A stretch of DNA of 64,000 nt. Source: Bisbaumannia pacifica. GTDB taxonomy: Bacteria; Pseudomonadota; Gammaproteobacteria; Pseudomonadales; Halomonadaceae. The notes beneath the pieces are model-generated. The model saw only the letters and a list, made by a program, of their open reading frames with translations, ran no database searches and was not told the origin of the DNA. Location: assembly GCF_007989625.1 (NCBI RefSeq), contig NZ_BJUK01000008.1, positions 54,412 to 118,411 on the forward strand, written 5' to 3'. The stretch's first letter is position 1. Each line of letters starts with the position of its first letter. A program made the position numbers and the translations under genes. Positions 8,120 through 17,164 of the stretch are shown piece by piece.

Positions 8120-11029
8120 ATGGATACCACCCTTACCCCCGGCAAGACGTCTGTGAACGTGACCGCCCCCCAACAACTGCGGGTGATCAAGCGCAACGGC
8201 GACGTGGTCGCCTTCGACGCCAGCAAGATCGGCGTCGCCATGACCAAGGCCTTTATCGCCGTGGAGGGGGACAACGCCGGCACCTCGTCACGGGTTCGGG
8301 ACTTCGTGGCCCAGGCCAGCCAGGCCATCGTCGAGGCCTTCCAGCGCCGCCTGCCCGATGGCGGCACCCTGCATATCGAGGATATCCAGGACCAGGTGGA
8401 GCTGGCGCTGATGCGCGCCGGCGAGCAGAAGGTCGCCCGCGCCTATGTGCTCTACCGCGAGGAGCACGCCCGGGCCCGCGCCGCCGCCGGCGGCGATATC
8501 GAGAAGCCCCACCCGACCCTCAATGTCACCCTGCCCGACGGCAGCCGCCAGCCGCTGGACCTGGGCCGCGTCGAGACCCTGGTGCATGACGCCTGCGAAG
8601 AGCTGGCCAACGTCGAGCCGGGCAAGATCGTCGAGGACTCCCTGAAGAACCTCTACGACGGCGTGACCATCGACGGCGTCTCCCAGGCGCTGATGATGAC
8701 CGCCCGCACCCTGGTGGAGAAGGAGCCCAACTACACCTACGTCACCGCGCGCCTGCTGCAGGACAGCCTGCGCCGCGAGGCGCTGTCCTTCCTGGGCATC
8801 GCCGAGGACGCCACCTACAGCGACATGGCCGAACTCTACAAGCCCGCCTTCAAGGCCTATGTGGCCAAGGGCATCGAGTTCGAGCAGCTCGACGACAAGC
8901 TCGCCGAGTTCGACCTCGAGCGCCTGGGCGACGCCCTGGATCACAGCCGCGACAACGCCTTCACTTACCTGGGCCTGCAGACCCTCTATGACCGCTACTT
9001 CATCCACAAGGATGACGTACGCTACGAGCTGCCCCAGGTGATGTTCATGCGCGTGGCCATGGGCCTGGCGCTCAACGAGGACGACCGCGAGGCGCGGGCC
9101 ATCGAGTTCTACGAGCTGCTCTCCAGCTTCGACTACATGGCCTCCACCCCGACCCTGTTCAACTCCGGCACCCAGCGCAGCCAGCTCTCCAGCTGCTACC
9201 TGACCACCGTGCCCGACGACCTGGACAGCATCTACAGCGCCATCCGCGACAACGCCCTGCTCTCCAAGTGGGCCGGCGGCCTGGGCAACGACTGGACCCC
9301 GGTGCGCGCCCTGGGCTCCTACATCAAGGGTACCAACGGCAAGTCCCAGGGCGTGGTGCCCTTCCTCAAGGTGGTCAACGACACCGCCGTGGCGGTCAAC
9401 CAGGGCGGCAAGCGCAAGGGCGCGGTCTGCGCCTACCTGGAGACCTGGCACCTGGATATCGAGGAGTTCCTCGAGCTGCGCAAGAACACCGGTGACGACC
9501 GCCGTCGTACCCACGACATGAACACCGCCAACTGGGTGCCGGACCTGTTCATGAAGCGGGTCTTCGACGACCAGGAGTGGACCCTGTTCTCGCCGTCCAC
9601 CTGCCCGGACCTCCACGACCTCTATGGCGCCGCCTTCGAGAAGCGCTACGCCGAGTACGAGGAGATGACCCGCACCGGCCAGCTCAAGCTGTTCAAGCGC
9701 GTCAAGGCCAAGGACCTGTGGCGCAAGATGCTCTCCATGCTGTTCGAGACCGGCCACCCGTGGATCACCTTCAAGGATCCGTGCAACCTGCGCAGCCCCC
9801 AGCAGCATGCCGGCGTGGTCCACAGCTCCAACCTGTGCACCGAGATCACCCTCAACACCAGCGTCGACGAGATCGCGGTGTGCAACCTGGGCTCCATCAA
9901 CCTGGCCCAGCACGTGGTGGACGGCGAACTCGACGATGCCAAGCTCCAGCGGACCGTGCGCACCGCCGTGCGGATGCTCGATAACGTCATCGACATCAAC
10001 TACTACGCGGTGCCCCAGGCCAAGCGCTCCAACCTCAAGCACCGTCCGGTGGGGCTGGGCATCATGGGCTTCCAGGATGCCCTCTACAAGCAGGGCATCG
10101 CCTACGCCTCCCAGGAGGCGGTAACCTTCGCCGACCGCTCCATGGAGCTGGTCAGCTACCACGCCATCGAGGCCTCCAGCGACCTGGCCGCCGAGCGCGG
10201 CCACTACGAGAGCTTCGAGGGCTCGCTGTGGAGCCAGGGCGTGCTGCCCATCGACTCCATCGAGAAGCTGCGCCTGGAGCGTGGCGAGAAGTACATCGAG
10301 ATCGACACCAGCGCCACCCAGGACTGGGACCGCATCCGCGACAAGATCGCCGCCCAGGGCATGCGCAACTCCAACGTGATGGCCATCGCCCCGACCGCGA
10401 CCATCTCCAATATCTGTGGCGTCTCGCAGTCCATCGAGCCGACCTATCAGAACCTCTTCGTCAAGTCGAACCTCTCCGGCGAGTTCACCGTGGTCAACGC
10501 CTACCTGGTCCACGACCTCAAGGAGCGCGGCCTGTGGGACGAGGTGATGATCAACGACCTCAAGTACTACGACGGCAGCGTGCAGCCCATCGACCGCATC
10601 CCGGACGACCTCAAGGCCAAGTACGCCTCCGCCTTCGAGGTGGAACCCAAGTGGCTGGTGGAAGCCGCCGCCCGGCGCCAGAAGTGGATCGACCAGGCCC
10701 AGTCGCTGAACCTCTATATCCAGGGGGTCTCCGGCAAGAAGCTCGACGTGACCTACCGCATGGCCTGGTTCCGCGGCCTCAAGACCACCTACTACCTGCG
10801 CGCCCTGGGTGCCACCTCGGTGGAGAAGTCCACCGTGGATCGCGGCAAGCTCAATGCGGTCAGTAATGGTAGTGGTACCGCACCCGGCGCCGCCCCGGCC
10901 CCGTCGGCCAAGCCGGAGGCCAGCGAGCCCCGCGGTATCGAGGACTTCCTGCAGGGCCAGAGCGGCAGCGGCTCCCGGGCCCCCTCGGCGGGCGATATCG
11001 ACGAGCTGGGCTGCGAGGCCTGCCAGTAA
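8120..11029 (+). CDS. nrdA: Class Ia ribonucleoside-diphosphate reductase, alpha subunit
   Basis: Large catalytic subunit (969 residues) of the aerobic enzyme that makes deoxyribonucleotides. Two ATP-cone domains can be seen in series: residues about 18-115 (RVIKRNGDVVAFDASKI) and about 130-225 (TLNVTLPDGSRQPLDLGRV, then the second ligand-binding helix region). This two-cone layout and the length fit the pseudomonad-type NrdA rather than the 761-residue E. coli form. The catalytic core shows QLSSCYLT, the active-site stretch SSNLCTEI and CNLGSINL, and the tail ends CEAC-Q, the redox pair that passes electrons from thioredoxin. nrdB follows after 157 bases with no terminator between. Confidence 0.97.
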   Translation: MDTTLTPGKTSVNVTAPQQLRVIKRNGDVVAFDASKIGVAMTKAFIAVEGDNAGTSSRVRDFVAQASQAIVEAFQRRLPDGGTLHIEDIQDQVELALMRAGEQKVARAYVLYREEHARARAAAGGDIEKPHPTLNVTLPDGSRQPLDLGRVETLVHDACEELANVEPGKIVEDSLKNLYDGVTIDGVSQALMMTARTLVEKEPNYTYVTARLLQDSLRREALSFLGIAEDATYSDMAELYKPAFKAYVAKGIEFEQLDDKLAEFDLERLGDALDHSRDNAFTYLGLQTLYDRYFIHKDDVRYELPQVMFMRVAMGLALNEDDREARAIEFYELLSSFDYMASTPTLFNSGTQRSQLSSCYLTTVPDDLDSIYSAIRDNALLSKWAGGLGNDWTPVRALGSYIKGTNGKSQGVVPFLKVVNDTAVAVNQGGKRKGAVCAYLETWHLDIEEFLELRKNTGDDRRRTHDMNTANWVPDLFMKRVFDDQEWTLFSPSTCPDLHDLYGAAFEKRYAEYEEMTRTGQLKLFKRVKAKDLWRKMLSMLFETGHPWITFKDPCNLRSPQQHAGVVHSSNLCTEITLNTSVDEIAVCNLGSINLAQHVVDGELDDAKLQRTVRTAVRMLDNVIDINYYAVPQAKRSNLKHRPVGLGIMGFQDALYKQGIAYASQEAVTFADRSMELVSYHAIEASSDLAAERGHYESFEGSLWSQGVLPIDSIEKLRLERGEKYIEIDTSATQDWDRIRDKIAAQGMRNSNVMAIAPTATISNICGVSQSIEPTYQNLFVKSNLSGEFTVVNAYLVHDLKERGLWDEVMINDLKYYDGSVQPIDRIPDDLKAKYASAFEVEPKWLVEAAARRQKWIDQAQSLNLYIQGVSGKKLDVTYRMAWFRGLKTTYYLRALGATSVEKSTVDRGKLNAVSNGSGTAPGAAPAPSAKPEASEPRGIEDFLQGQSGSGSRAPSAGDIDELGCEACQ

Positions 11030-11186
11030 CGCCGTAAATCAGAAGCGGGAAGCCGAAAGCACGCGCCTGCGGTTTCCCAGACCCGTCAGCAGGAGCACGC
11101 CTTAGCGCGCGATGGGGCCGCAGGCCCCTTCCCCGAGGCGGCGCTCCTGCCCACGATCCGGATCATCGACCGGGAGAGAGATAGAG

Positions 11187-12431
11187 ATGCTGAACTGGGA
11201 CGAGTTCCACGAAGACGAGACCCCCGTCGCCGAGCAGCCCAAGGCCGCCCCGGCCCCCGCGCCCCAGGCGGCGCCCGCCGCCGAGGTCGAGCCCGCCGTG
11301 GCCGAGAGCCGTGGCGACTACCAGGTCGCCGAGGGCGATCGCCTGGCGCGGGCCCGTCAGTCCCTGGAGAATCTCGACGTGGCCGCCGGCCTGGAAGAGC
11401 TGGAGATGGGCGCGGCGCGCATCGAGGTCGATCAGAAGCGCATGATCAATGCCCGCGCCGACCTCAACCAGCTGGTGCCCTTCAAGTACGAGTGGGCCTG
11501 GCAGAAGTACCTGGACGGCAGCGCCAACCACTGGATGCCCCAGGAAGTGAACATGAACGCCGATATCGCCCTGTGGAAGAGCCAGGATGGCCTGACCGAG
11601 GACGAGCGGCTGATCGTGATGCGCAGCCTCGGCTACTTCTCCACCGCCGACTCCCTGGTGGCCAACAACCTGGTGCTGGCGGTCTATCGCCTGATCACCA
11701 ACCCCGAGTGCCGCCAGTACCTGCTGCGCCAGGCTTTCGAGGAAGCCATCCACACCCACGCCTACCAGTACTGCGTGGAGTCGCTGGGCATGGACGAGGG
11801 CGAGGTTTTCAACATGTACCGCGAGGTGCCCTCGGTGGCCGCCAAGTCCGCCTGGAGCCTCAAGCACACCCAGTCGCTGTCGCGCCCGGACTTCCACACT
11901 GGCACCCCGGAGACCGACCAGGAGCTGCTGCGCAACCTGATCGCCTTCTACTGCGTCACCGAAGGCATCTTCTTCTACTGCGGCTTCAGCCAGATCCTCT
12001 CCATGGGGCGCCGCAACAAGATGACCGGCGTCGCCGAGCAGTTCCAGTACATCCTGCGCGACGAGTCCATGCACCTGAACTTCGGCGTGGACATGATCAA
12101 CCAGATCAAGATCGAGAACCCGCACCTGTGGACCGCCGAGTTCCAGGACGAGGTCACCCAGATGATCCTCGAGGGCACCGAGCTGGAGATCGCCTACGCC
12201 CGCGACTCCATGCCCCGCGGCGTGCTGGGCATGAACGCGGCGATCATGGAGGAGTACCTGCACTTCATCTGTAACCGCCGCCTGGCGCAGATCGGCCTGA
12301 AGGAGCAGTTCCCCGGCGCCAAGAACCCCTTCCCGTGGATGAGCGAGATCATCGACCTGCGCAAGGAGAAGAACTTCTTCGAGACCCGCGTCACCGAGTA
12401 CCAGGTGGGCGGCGCGCTGAGCTGGGACTAA
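11187..12431 (+). CDS. nrdB: Class Ia ribonucleoside-diphosphate reductase, beta subunit
   Basis: Small subunit (414 residues) carrying the diiron-tyrosyl radical. The start [10 protein letters not shown] is preceded by GGGAGAGAG; an in-frame ATG 75 bases upstream gives an unlikely Arg-rich extension. After an Ala/Pro-rich N-terminal linker (residues 12-45), the ligand set is readable: Asp155 (STADSL), Glu186 and His189 ([10 protein letters not shown]), radical Tyr193, and the distal Glu and His of GIFFYCGF and ESMHLNFG. Spacing Asp-31-Glu-3-His-4-Tyr agrees with known NrdB proteins. The C-terminal GGALSWD is the peptide that docks onto NrdA. Ends with a strong terminator. Confidence 0.97.
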   Translation: MLNWDEFHEDETPVAEQPKAAPAPAPQAAPAAEVEPAVAESRGDYQVAEGDRLARARQSLENLDVAAGLEELEMGAARIEVDQKRMINARADLNQLVPFKYEWAWQKYLDGSANHWMPQEVNMNADIALWKSQDGLTEDERLIVMRSLGYFSTADSLVANNLVLAVYRLITNPECRQYLLRQAFEEAIHTHAYQYCVESLGMDEGEVFNMYREVPSVAAKSAWSLKHTQSLSRPDFHTGTPETDQELLRNLIAFYCVTEGIFFYCGFSQILSMGRRNKMTGVAEQFQYILRDESMHLNFGVDMINQIKIENPHLWTAEFQDEVTQMILEGTELEIAYARDSMPRGVLGMNAAIMEEYLHFICNRRLAQIGLKEQFPGAKNPFPWMSEIIDLRKEKNFFETRVTEYQVGGALSWD

Positions 12432-12469
12432 GCTCTGGATCGAGCGCACCGAAGTTCGCTATCGCTCTT

Positions 12470-12502
12470 CCGGGCCCCGCTTTGGCGGGGCCCGGTCGTT
12501 TT
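12470..12502 (+). terminator. Rho-independent terminator of nrdAB
   Basis: Eleven-base-pair perfect stem (12470-12480 with 12485-12495), loop TTTG, then TCGTTTT. It lies 38 bases past the nrdB stop. Confidence 0.88.
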
Positions 12503-12592
12503 CGGGACCTTGACCGCCGTCAAGGACAGGGCGCCGCCCAGGCTGCTAGGGTAGAGGCATAACAGTAGTGGCATAACAAGGAGGAAAGTGCG

Positions 12593-12709
12593 ATGAGCGA
12601 GCCCAAGAGCATTATCAAGCGCGTCTATGTGCCGACCCACACCCGCCAGTTGCCCAACGGCGAGCGGGTCACGGTACCCGGTCACTACAAGGCACCGCCG
12701 CGCCGCTGA
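12593..12709 (+). CDS. Small basic proline-rich protein, 38 residues
   Basis: A short gene missed by length cut-offs. It starts at an ATG 8 bases after a perfect Shine-Dalgarno AAGGAGG (12578-12584) and encodes MSEPKSIIKRVYVPTHTRQ, continuing to PGHYKAPPRR. The product is basic, has no membrane segment, and contains two blocks that look like short loops (VYVPTHTRQLPNG and VTVPGHYKAPP). It stands alone after the nrdAB terminator. The strong ribosome site and uninterrupted frame support a real gene. I do not recognise a function; the VxVPxH pattern recalls tiny conserved hypothetical proteins of gammaproteobacteria. Confidence 0.7.
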   Translation: MSEPKSIIKRVYVPTHTRQLPNGERVTVPGHYKAPPRR

Positions 12710-12884
12710 TCGCACCTGGCGCCTCGCTGGCGTCCTCTTGAGTGTGACGGCGAACCATGTCGTCACCACACCCTTCCGTCATGCCCCGCGCCACGACGCT
12801 CAAGCCTGCCTCCCGTTAGCCCGCAGCGGCCGCCTTGGCCATGCTACTGGCTCAACGCCGCTGTCCAGGGCGGACTGAGGCCAC
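12710..12884. other. Intergenic stretch without recognised feature
   Basis: Between the 38-residue gene and the 3' end of the convergent unknown gene. No open frame with a ribosome site, no clear terminator and no repeat was found. Confidence 0.5.
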
Positions 12885-13556
12885 TCAGGGCGAGGCATCG
12901 ACCAGCCCCGGAGGGTCGATCGAGACCTCCACCCGGTGGGTCTCGATGGTGGAGGGGGTTTCTGGCTCCAGCGTGCGGGGCCGCCAGCTCAGGGTGAGAG
13001 CGCGGCCATCGGGGGCCGGCGTCACGGCTTCCAGGCTCACCCGATCGCCAAGAAACAGACTATCCACATGGGTCACGGCCTGGTGCTCTGTGTCGTGCTC
13101 CAGCAGGGCCAGGTAGTGAAAGACCCCGGAGCCCTGGTTGGAGACGCTGAACGGCGCCACCAGGTAAATACGACCGTCACGCGACAGGTTGAGGGCGCGT
13201 ATTCCGCTCGTGTCCATCACGATCCGTCCCCGCTCTGCCCCGCGAGAGTACTCACCCACCACCCGAGTGAATTCGCCCTCCGGCTCGAAACGGGTCAGGG
13301 GCACGGCCTGATCGAGCTCCGGCAACCTCAGGGCCAGGGGCCCCCCATCCGCGATCGAAAACAACCGTCGCATGACATCGTCTCCGGCCGCCTGACGCGC
13401 CTCCCACTCTTCCAGCGACACCACCTCCCCTGAAGGCGTGCGGTAATAGAGGTCGTCCTGGGTGAAATTGAAGCGATAGATCCCGGCGGCGACCACCAAC
13501 AGGCCGGCGACGACGAGAAGGGCGAGGAGCAATGCAAACCAGCGGCGTAGCGACAT
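12885..13556 (-). CDS. Unknown membrane-anchored extracytoplasmic protein
   Basis: A 223-residue protein that I do not recognise. It begins MSLRRWFALLLALLVVAG: one hydrophobic helix (residues 6-28) after two arginines, so an N-terminal anchor with the rest in the periplasm. The remainder is mostly beta-type sequence with blocks such as DLYYRTPSGEVVSLEEWE, RIVMDTSGIRALNLSRDGRIYLVAPFSVSN and FHYLALLEHDTEHQAVTHVDSLFLGDRV. No catalytic motif is visible. Both neighbours are separated by long spacers and it seems monocistronic. Codon use looks like its neighbours. Confidence 0.6.
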   Translation of the reverse strand: MSLRRWFALLLALLVVAGLLVVAAGIYRFNFTQDDLYYRTPSGEVVSLEEWEARQAAGDDVMRRLFSIADGGPLALRLPELDQAVPLTRFEPEGEFTRVVGEYSRGAERGRIVMDTSGIRALNLSRDGRIYLVAPFSVSNQGSGVFHYLALLEHDTEHQAVTHVDSLFLGDRVSLEAVTPAPDGRALTLSWRPRTLEPETPSTIETHRVEVSIDPPGLVDASP

Positions 13557-13856
13557 CTCCGACTCCCGACACAGAATAAAATCAATGTCATTTTCCCATA
13601 GCCCTCATAACGAGAAACAGGGTTTCCATGAAGGTTACGCGAGCTATTCCCCTCGGTGTCCACCCCGACTCATTGGCTCATCAATCGGCGGTCATCAAAC
13701 ATCGTCGATCCTCGGTTGGCATATCATGAGTCACCGGGGCACGGCCCGGTGACGCGCACCAATCTAAGGACTATGGAAACCGCCCGCCGACGGAAGAAGG
13801 CGGGCACAGCGTCTCCTTTGTTGAAGGGACCCCGAGGAGCGGGACCTCCCCGAGGC
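13557..13856. other. 300-base intergenic region with a strong hairpin
   Basis: Moderately AT-rich for this genome. It holds a perfect 9-base-pair hairpin GTCACCGGG/CCCGGTGAC with a 6-base loop (13730-13753), without a T-run on either side. A second inverted repeat CGAGGC-TCAG-GCCTCG (13851-13866) overlaps the stop codon of the oxidoreductase gene and may aid termination. No gene was found. Confidence 0.5.
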
Positions 13857-14879
13857 TCAGGCCTCGTCGCCCCAGCCCGCGACGACGAGCTTACCCCGCC
13901 CCCGGCCGCTCTCGATCCACGCATGGGCGCGACGCAGGTTATCGGCATTGATCGGCGACAGGGTCCGGGCGAGGGTGGTGCGCAATCGTCCCGCATCGAT
14001 CTCGTCGGCCACCCGGTTCAGCAGCCGGTGCTGCTCGATCATGTCCGGAGTCCGGTGCATCGGCCGGGCGAACATGAACTCCCAGTGCAGGCTGGCGGCC
14101 TTGGTCTTGAGGTCCGCCATGGGCATCGGCAGGTCGGTGTCGTCGATGGCGACGATGCTGCCCTGGGGACGTATCAGGGTGACCGCCGCCTCCCAGTGGC
14201 GCATGTCGTTGAAGATGGCTACGTGATCCACATGCTCGAAGCCCAGGCCCTGAATCTGATCCACCAGGTCGCCCTGGTGGTCGACACGGTGCTGGGCACC
14301 CAGCGACAGCACCCAGTCGCTGGTCTCCGCCCGTGACGCCGTGGCGATGACCGTCAGGCCGGCGCGCCGGGCCAATTGGATGGCGATGGAGCCGACGCCG
14401 CCAGCGGCGCCGATCATAAGGATGCTACGCCCGGCATCGGCGCCGTCGGGGTCGATGCCGAGGCGGTCGAACAGCGCCTCATGGGCGGTGATGGCGGTCA
14501 ACGGCAGAGCTGCGGCCTCGGCATGGTCGAGGCGGGTGGGCTTGCGCCCGACGATGCGCTCGTCGACGCGCTGGTACTGCTGATTGCTGCCGGGACGAGT
14601 GATGTCGCCGGCGTAGTAGACCTCGTCCCCCGGTCGGAACAGGCTGACGGCCTCGCCGACGGCGACCACCACCCCGCTGGCGTCCCAGCCCAGCACCCGG
14701 GGGTAGGGCTCGATGCGGTCCTTGGGGGCGCGGACCTTGGCGTCCACGGGATTGACGGCCACGGCGTGGACTTCCACCAGCAGATCATGGCCACGGGGCA
14801 CGGGGCGCTCCAGCTCCACGTCCCGCAGGGCGTGAGGATGGTCGATGGGCAGGTACTCGGTCAGGGCAACGGCTTTCAT
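13857..14879 (-). CDS. Zinc-type alcohol dehydrogenase-like / quinone oxidoreductase family protein
   Basis: A 340-residue NAD(P)H-dependent oxidoreductase of the MDR superfamily, quinone-reductase-like branch (zinc-binding alcohol dehydrogenase family by name, but without the zinc ligands). The N-terminal GroES-like domain has VNPVDAKVRAP and VLGWDASGVVVAVG; the Rossmann motif is MIGAAGGVGSIAIQLAR. The bottom reads FARPMHRTPDMIEQHRLLN, a signature of the YogA/AdhT-like subgroup. It sits 54 bases downstream of an old yellow enzyme gene on the same strand, so the two probably form an operon for reduction of electrophilic quinones or enones. Confidence 0.88.
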   Translation of the reverse strand: MKAVALTEYLPIDHPHALRDVELERPVPRGHDLLVEVHAVAVNPVDAKVRAPKDRIEPYPRVLGWDASGVVVAVGEAVSLFRPGDEVYYAGDITRPGSNQQYQRVDERIVGRKPTRLDHAEAAALPLTAITAHEALFDRLGIDPDGADAGRSILMIGAAGGVGSIAIQLARRAGLTVIATASRAETSDWVLSLGAQHRVDHQGDLVDQIQGLGFEHVDHVAIFNDMRHWEAAVTLIRPQGSIVAIDDTDLPMPMADLKTKAASLHWEFMFARPMHRTPDMIEQHRLLNRVADEIDAGRLRTTLARTLSPINADNLRRAHAWIESGRGRGKLVVAGWGDEA

Positions 14880-14933
14880 GGCAGGCTCCTAGGGTGAGGG
14901 CGAGCGCCGGGCAAGTGAAGCAAGGCGGCGTGC

Positions 14934-16034
14934 TCAGGCATCGATCGACGCCTCGGGATAATCGATATAGCCCTCGGCCCCGCCCCCGAACAGGGTTGCG
15001 GGATCGAAGGTGCTCAAGGGAAGGCGGGTCGCCAGGCGGCGCGGCAAGTCGGGATTGGCGATGAAGGGGCGCCCGAAGGCCACCAGGTCCACCCATCCCG
15101 AACGCAGCAGCGTCTCGGCACGGTCCCGGTCGTACTTGCCGGCCACCATGATGGCGCCCGAGAAGGCGCGACGCAGGGCGATCCGGAAGTCGTCGGGAAT
15201 CTCGGGGGCGTCTTCCCAGTCGGCTTCCGCCAGGTGCAGATAGGCCAGGCCCTGCCGCTGGAAGGCCTTGGCGGCCGCCAGGATCGTCGGGATGACCTCG
15301 TCGTCGTGCATGTTGCGTTGGGTAATAAAGGGCGAGAGCCGCACGCCGGTCCGCTCGGCCCCGATCTCGTCGGCCACGGCCTCGACGGTCTCGAACAGGA
15401 AGCGCAGGCGATTGTTGCGGCTGCCCCCGTAGCGGTCGTGCCGCCGGTTGGCCGAGCGACGCAGGAACTGGTCGATCAGGTAGCCATTGGCGGCGTGAAT
15501 TTCGACGCCATCGAAGCCGGCCTCGCGAGCGTTGGCGGCGGCCCGCCGATAGTCCTCGACCAGGGCCGGTATCTCCTCGGTGGCCAGCGCACGCGGCACC
15601 GGACAGGGCCGCATGCCTCCCTCACCGGTCTGCGGATCGACTACCCAGACGCTGGCGTCCGGCGCCAGCGCCGAGGGCGCCACCGGTAGGCCATCGGCAT
15701 GGAAGCTCTCATGGCTCATGCGCCCCACGTGCCAGAGCTGCAGCACGATCCGACCATCCCGGGCATGCACGGCGTCGGTCACCCGGCGCCAGCCCGCGAC
15801 CTGCTCCTCGCTGTGGATGCCCGGGGTGAAGGAGTAGCCCTGTCCCTGGGGCGAGATCTGGGTCGCCTCGCTGACGATCAGGCCGGCACTGGCCCGCTGG
15901 GCGTAGTACTCGGCCATCATAGCCGTGGGCACGTTGCCCGGTTGGCGGCTCCTGGCACGGGTCATGGGCGCCATCACCAGACGGCTGGGCAGCCGCAGCG
16001 CACCGAGATCGAGGGGGGTGAAGAGGTCCGTCAT
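14934..16034 (-). CDS. Alkene reductase (old yellow enzyme family, NemA-like)
   Basis: A 366-residue FMN enzyme that reduces activated alkenes such as enones, N-ethylmaleimide and nitro-esters with NAD(P)H. The start MTDLFTPLDLG was chosen because the family begins there; longer frames run into the neighbouring regulator. Seen: PSRLVMAPMTRARS, QLWHVGRMSHES, the substrate-binding motif GVEIHAANGYLIDQFL, then SANRRHDRYGGS and LVAFGRPFIANPDLP. Divergent from a LysR gene 127 bases away, which is the probable regulator, and followed by the quinone-type oxidoreductase. Confidence 0.93.
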   Translation of the reverse strand: MTDLFTPLDLGALRLPSRLVMAPMTRARSRQPGNVPTAMMAEYYAQRASAGLIVSEATQISPQGQGYSFTPGIHSEEQVAGWRRVTDAVHARDGRIVLQLWHVGRMSHESFHADGLPVAPSALAPDASVWVVDPQTGEGGMRPCPVPRALATEEIPALVEDYRRAAANAREAGFDGVEIHAANGYLIDQFLRRSANRRHDRYGGSRNNRLRFLFETVEAVADEIGAERTGVRLSPFITQRNMHDDEVIPTILAAAKAFQRQGLAYLHLAEADWEDAPEIPDDFRIALRRAFSGAIMVAGKYDRDRAETLLRSGWVDLVAFGRPFIANPDLPRRLATRLPLSTFDPATLFGGGAEGYIDYPEASIDA

Positions 16035-16126
16035 CACGCTCTCCTGGCAGTCATGGGATTCATCGACCGGCTTGCCGATCGCTCCGACCGCCTTTTTACA
16101 CCTCCTGGACTTGCCGGATAATCTAG

Positions 16127-16156
16127 CCTTTCCCAAAAACACTATTTGGAAAAGCC
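16127..16156. promoter_or_regulatory. Imperfect inverted repeat in the divergent alkene reductase / LysR promoter
   Basis: Arms CCTTTCCCAAA and ATTTGGAAAAG flank an AT-rich centre immediately upstream of the LysR start. This is the expected place for a LysR autoregulatory site, but the assignment is only from position and symmetry. Confidence 0.4.
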
Positions 16157-16161
16157 GAACA

Positions 16162-17082
16162 ATGATATTGGAGCATCTGCGGGTCTTCCTGCGTATCGTC
16201 GAATGCGGCGGCCTGGCCGCTGCCGGGCGCGAACTGGGGCTCTCCCCGGCCACCGTCTCGGAGCGCCTGGCCACCCTGGAGCGCCACTTCGGCGCACGTC
16301 TGCTCCACCGCACTACCCGCGCGATCAGTCTCACCGAGGAGGGACGCGAGCTGGTGGAAGGCGGGCGCCGTCTGCTGGCCGAGACCGAGGAGCTGGAAAC
16401 GCGGATCCGCTTCGGGGTCGAGCGCCTGGCCGGCCCGATCCGCCTCAGCGCCCCGCTGGACCTGGGACGCCAGCGCATTTCCCGGCTGCTCGACGAGGTG
16501 ATGGACGCGCACCCGGAGATCAGCGTCGAACTGACCCTGCATGACGGTTACGTGGACCTGGCCGCCCAAGGCATCGACCTCGCGGTCCGCCTCGGCACCC
16601 TCACCGACAGCTCCCTGAAGGCTCGCCGGCTGGCCGACAACGCCCGGATCCTGTGTGCCGCTCCGGACTACCTGGCACGCCATGGCGTGCCCGAGCACCC
16701 CGAGGCGCTTCGCCACCATGACTGCCTGTGCATGCGCTTCGGGGACACCATCGAGGCCAGCTGGCCCTTCGTGATCGACGGCAGGACCCGCCACCTGGCC
16801 GTCCGGGGCCGTCGCATCGCCAACGACGGAGGCCTCGTGCGGGACTGGGCCGTGCGCGGCCTGGGCATCGCCCGCAAGTCGGAGTGGGACATCGCCGATG
16901 ATCTCGCCGCCGGGCGGCTGGTACCGCTGCTGCGGGAATACGAGGGCGCCCCGGGAGCCCTGCAGGCGGTCTACCCCTCGGGTCGCGCCCCGTCGCGGCG
17001 CGTGCGCTACCTGCTCGACACGCTGGTAGCGGCCTTCGCTAGTGAACCCTCTCCGGCGGATCTGGCCAGGCACAGCGGATAA
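16162..17082 (+). CDS. LysR-family transcriptional regulator (divergent from alkene reductase)
   Basis: A 306-residue LysR regulator. The start MILEHLRVFLRIVECGG is chosen at the first residue of the helix-turn-helix (to residue 60, LGLSPATVSERLATLERHFGARLLHRTTR). The C-terminal part has the CrgA/AaeR-like features ISVELTLHDGYVDLAAQGIDLAVRLGTL and IRIN-type SNDGGL block. It is transcribed away from the alkene reductase, the common layout for LysR genes that control electrophile-responsive reductases. The effector is unknown. Confidence 0.9.
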   Translation: MILEHLRVFLRIVECGGLAAAGRELGLSPATVSERLATLERHFGARLLHRTTRAISLTEEGRELVEGGRRLLAETEELETRIRFGVERLAGPIRLSAPLDLGRQRISRLLDEVMDAHPEISVELTLHDGYVDLAAQGIDLAVRLGTLTDSSLKARRLADNARILCAAPDYLARHGVPEHPEALRHHDCLCMRFGDTIEASWPFVIDGRTRHLAVRGRRIANDGGLVRDWAVRGLGIARKSEWDIADDLAAGRLVPLLREYEGAPGALQAVYPSGRAPSRRVRYLLDTLVAAFASEPSPADLARHSG

Positions 17083-17093
17083 CACCTTGTGAT

Positions 17094-17109
17094 TTAATCG
17101 GTTGATTAA
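17094..17109. promoter_or_regulatory. Palindromic operator candidate of the RND efflux operon
   Basis: TTAATC-GGTT-GATTAA is a perfect inverted repeat 56 bases before the adaptor gene ATG. The operon ends with its own TetR-type regulator, which is the best candidate to bind here and repress the operon. Confidence 0.6.
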
Positions 17110-17164
17110 TACACTCTCGGGACGCTTACGACTCCGTCGCCAGGCCCGATCGAGGATCGCCGCC

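Noticed and set aside
8288..10513. A 741-codon open frame on the minus strand across nrdA
   Set aside because: It is the reverse-frame shadow of a highly conserved gene in GC-rich DNA; composition is Gly/Val/Ala/His-rich without motifs.
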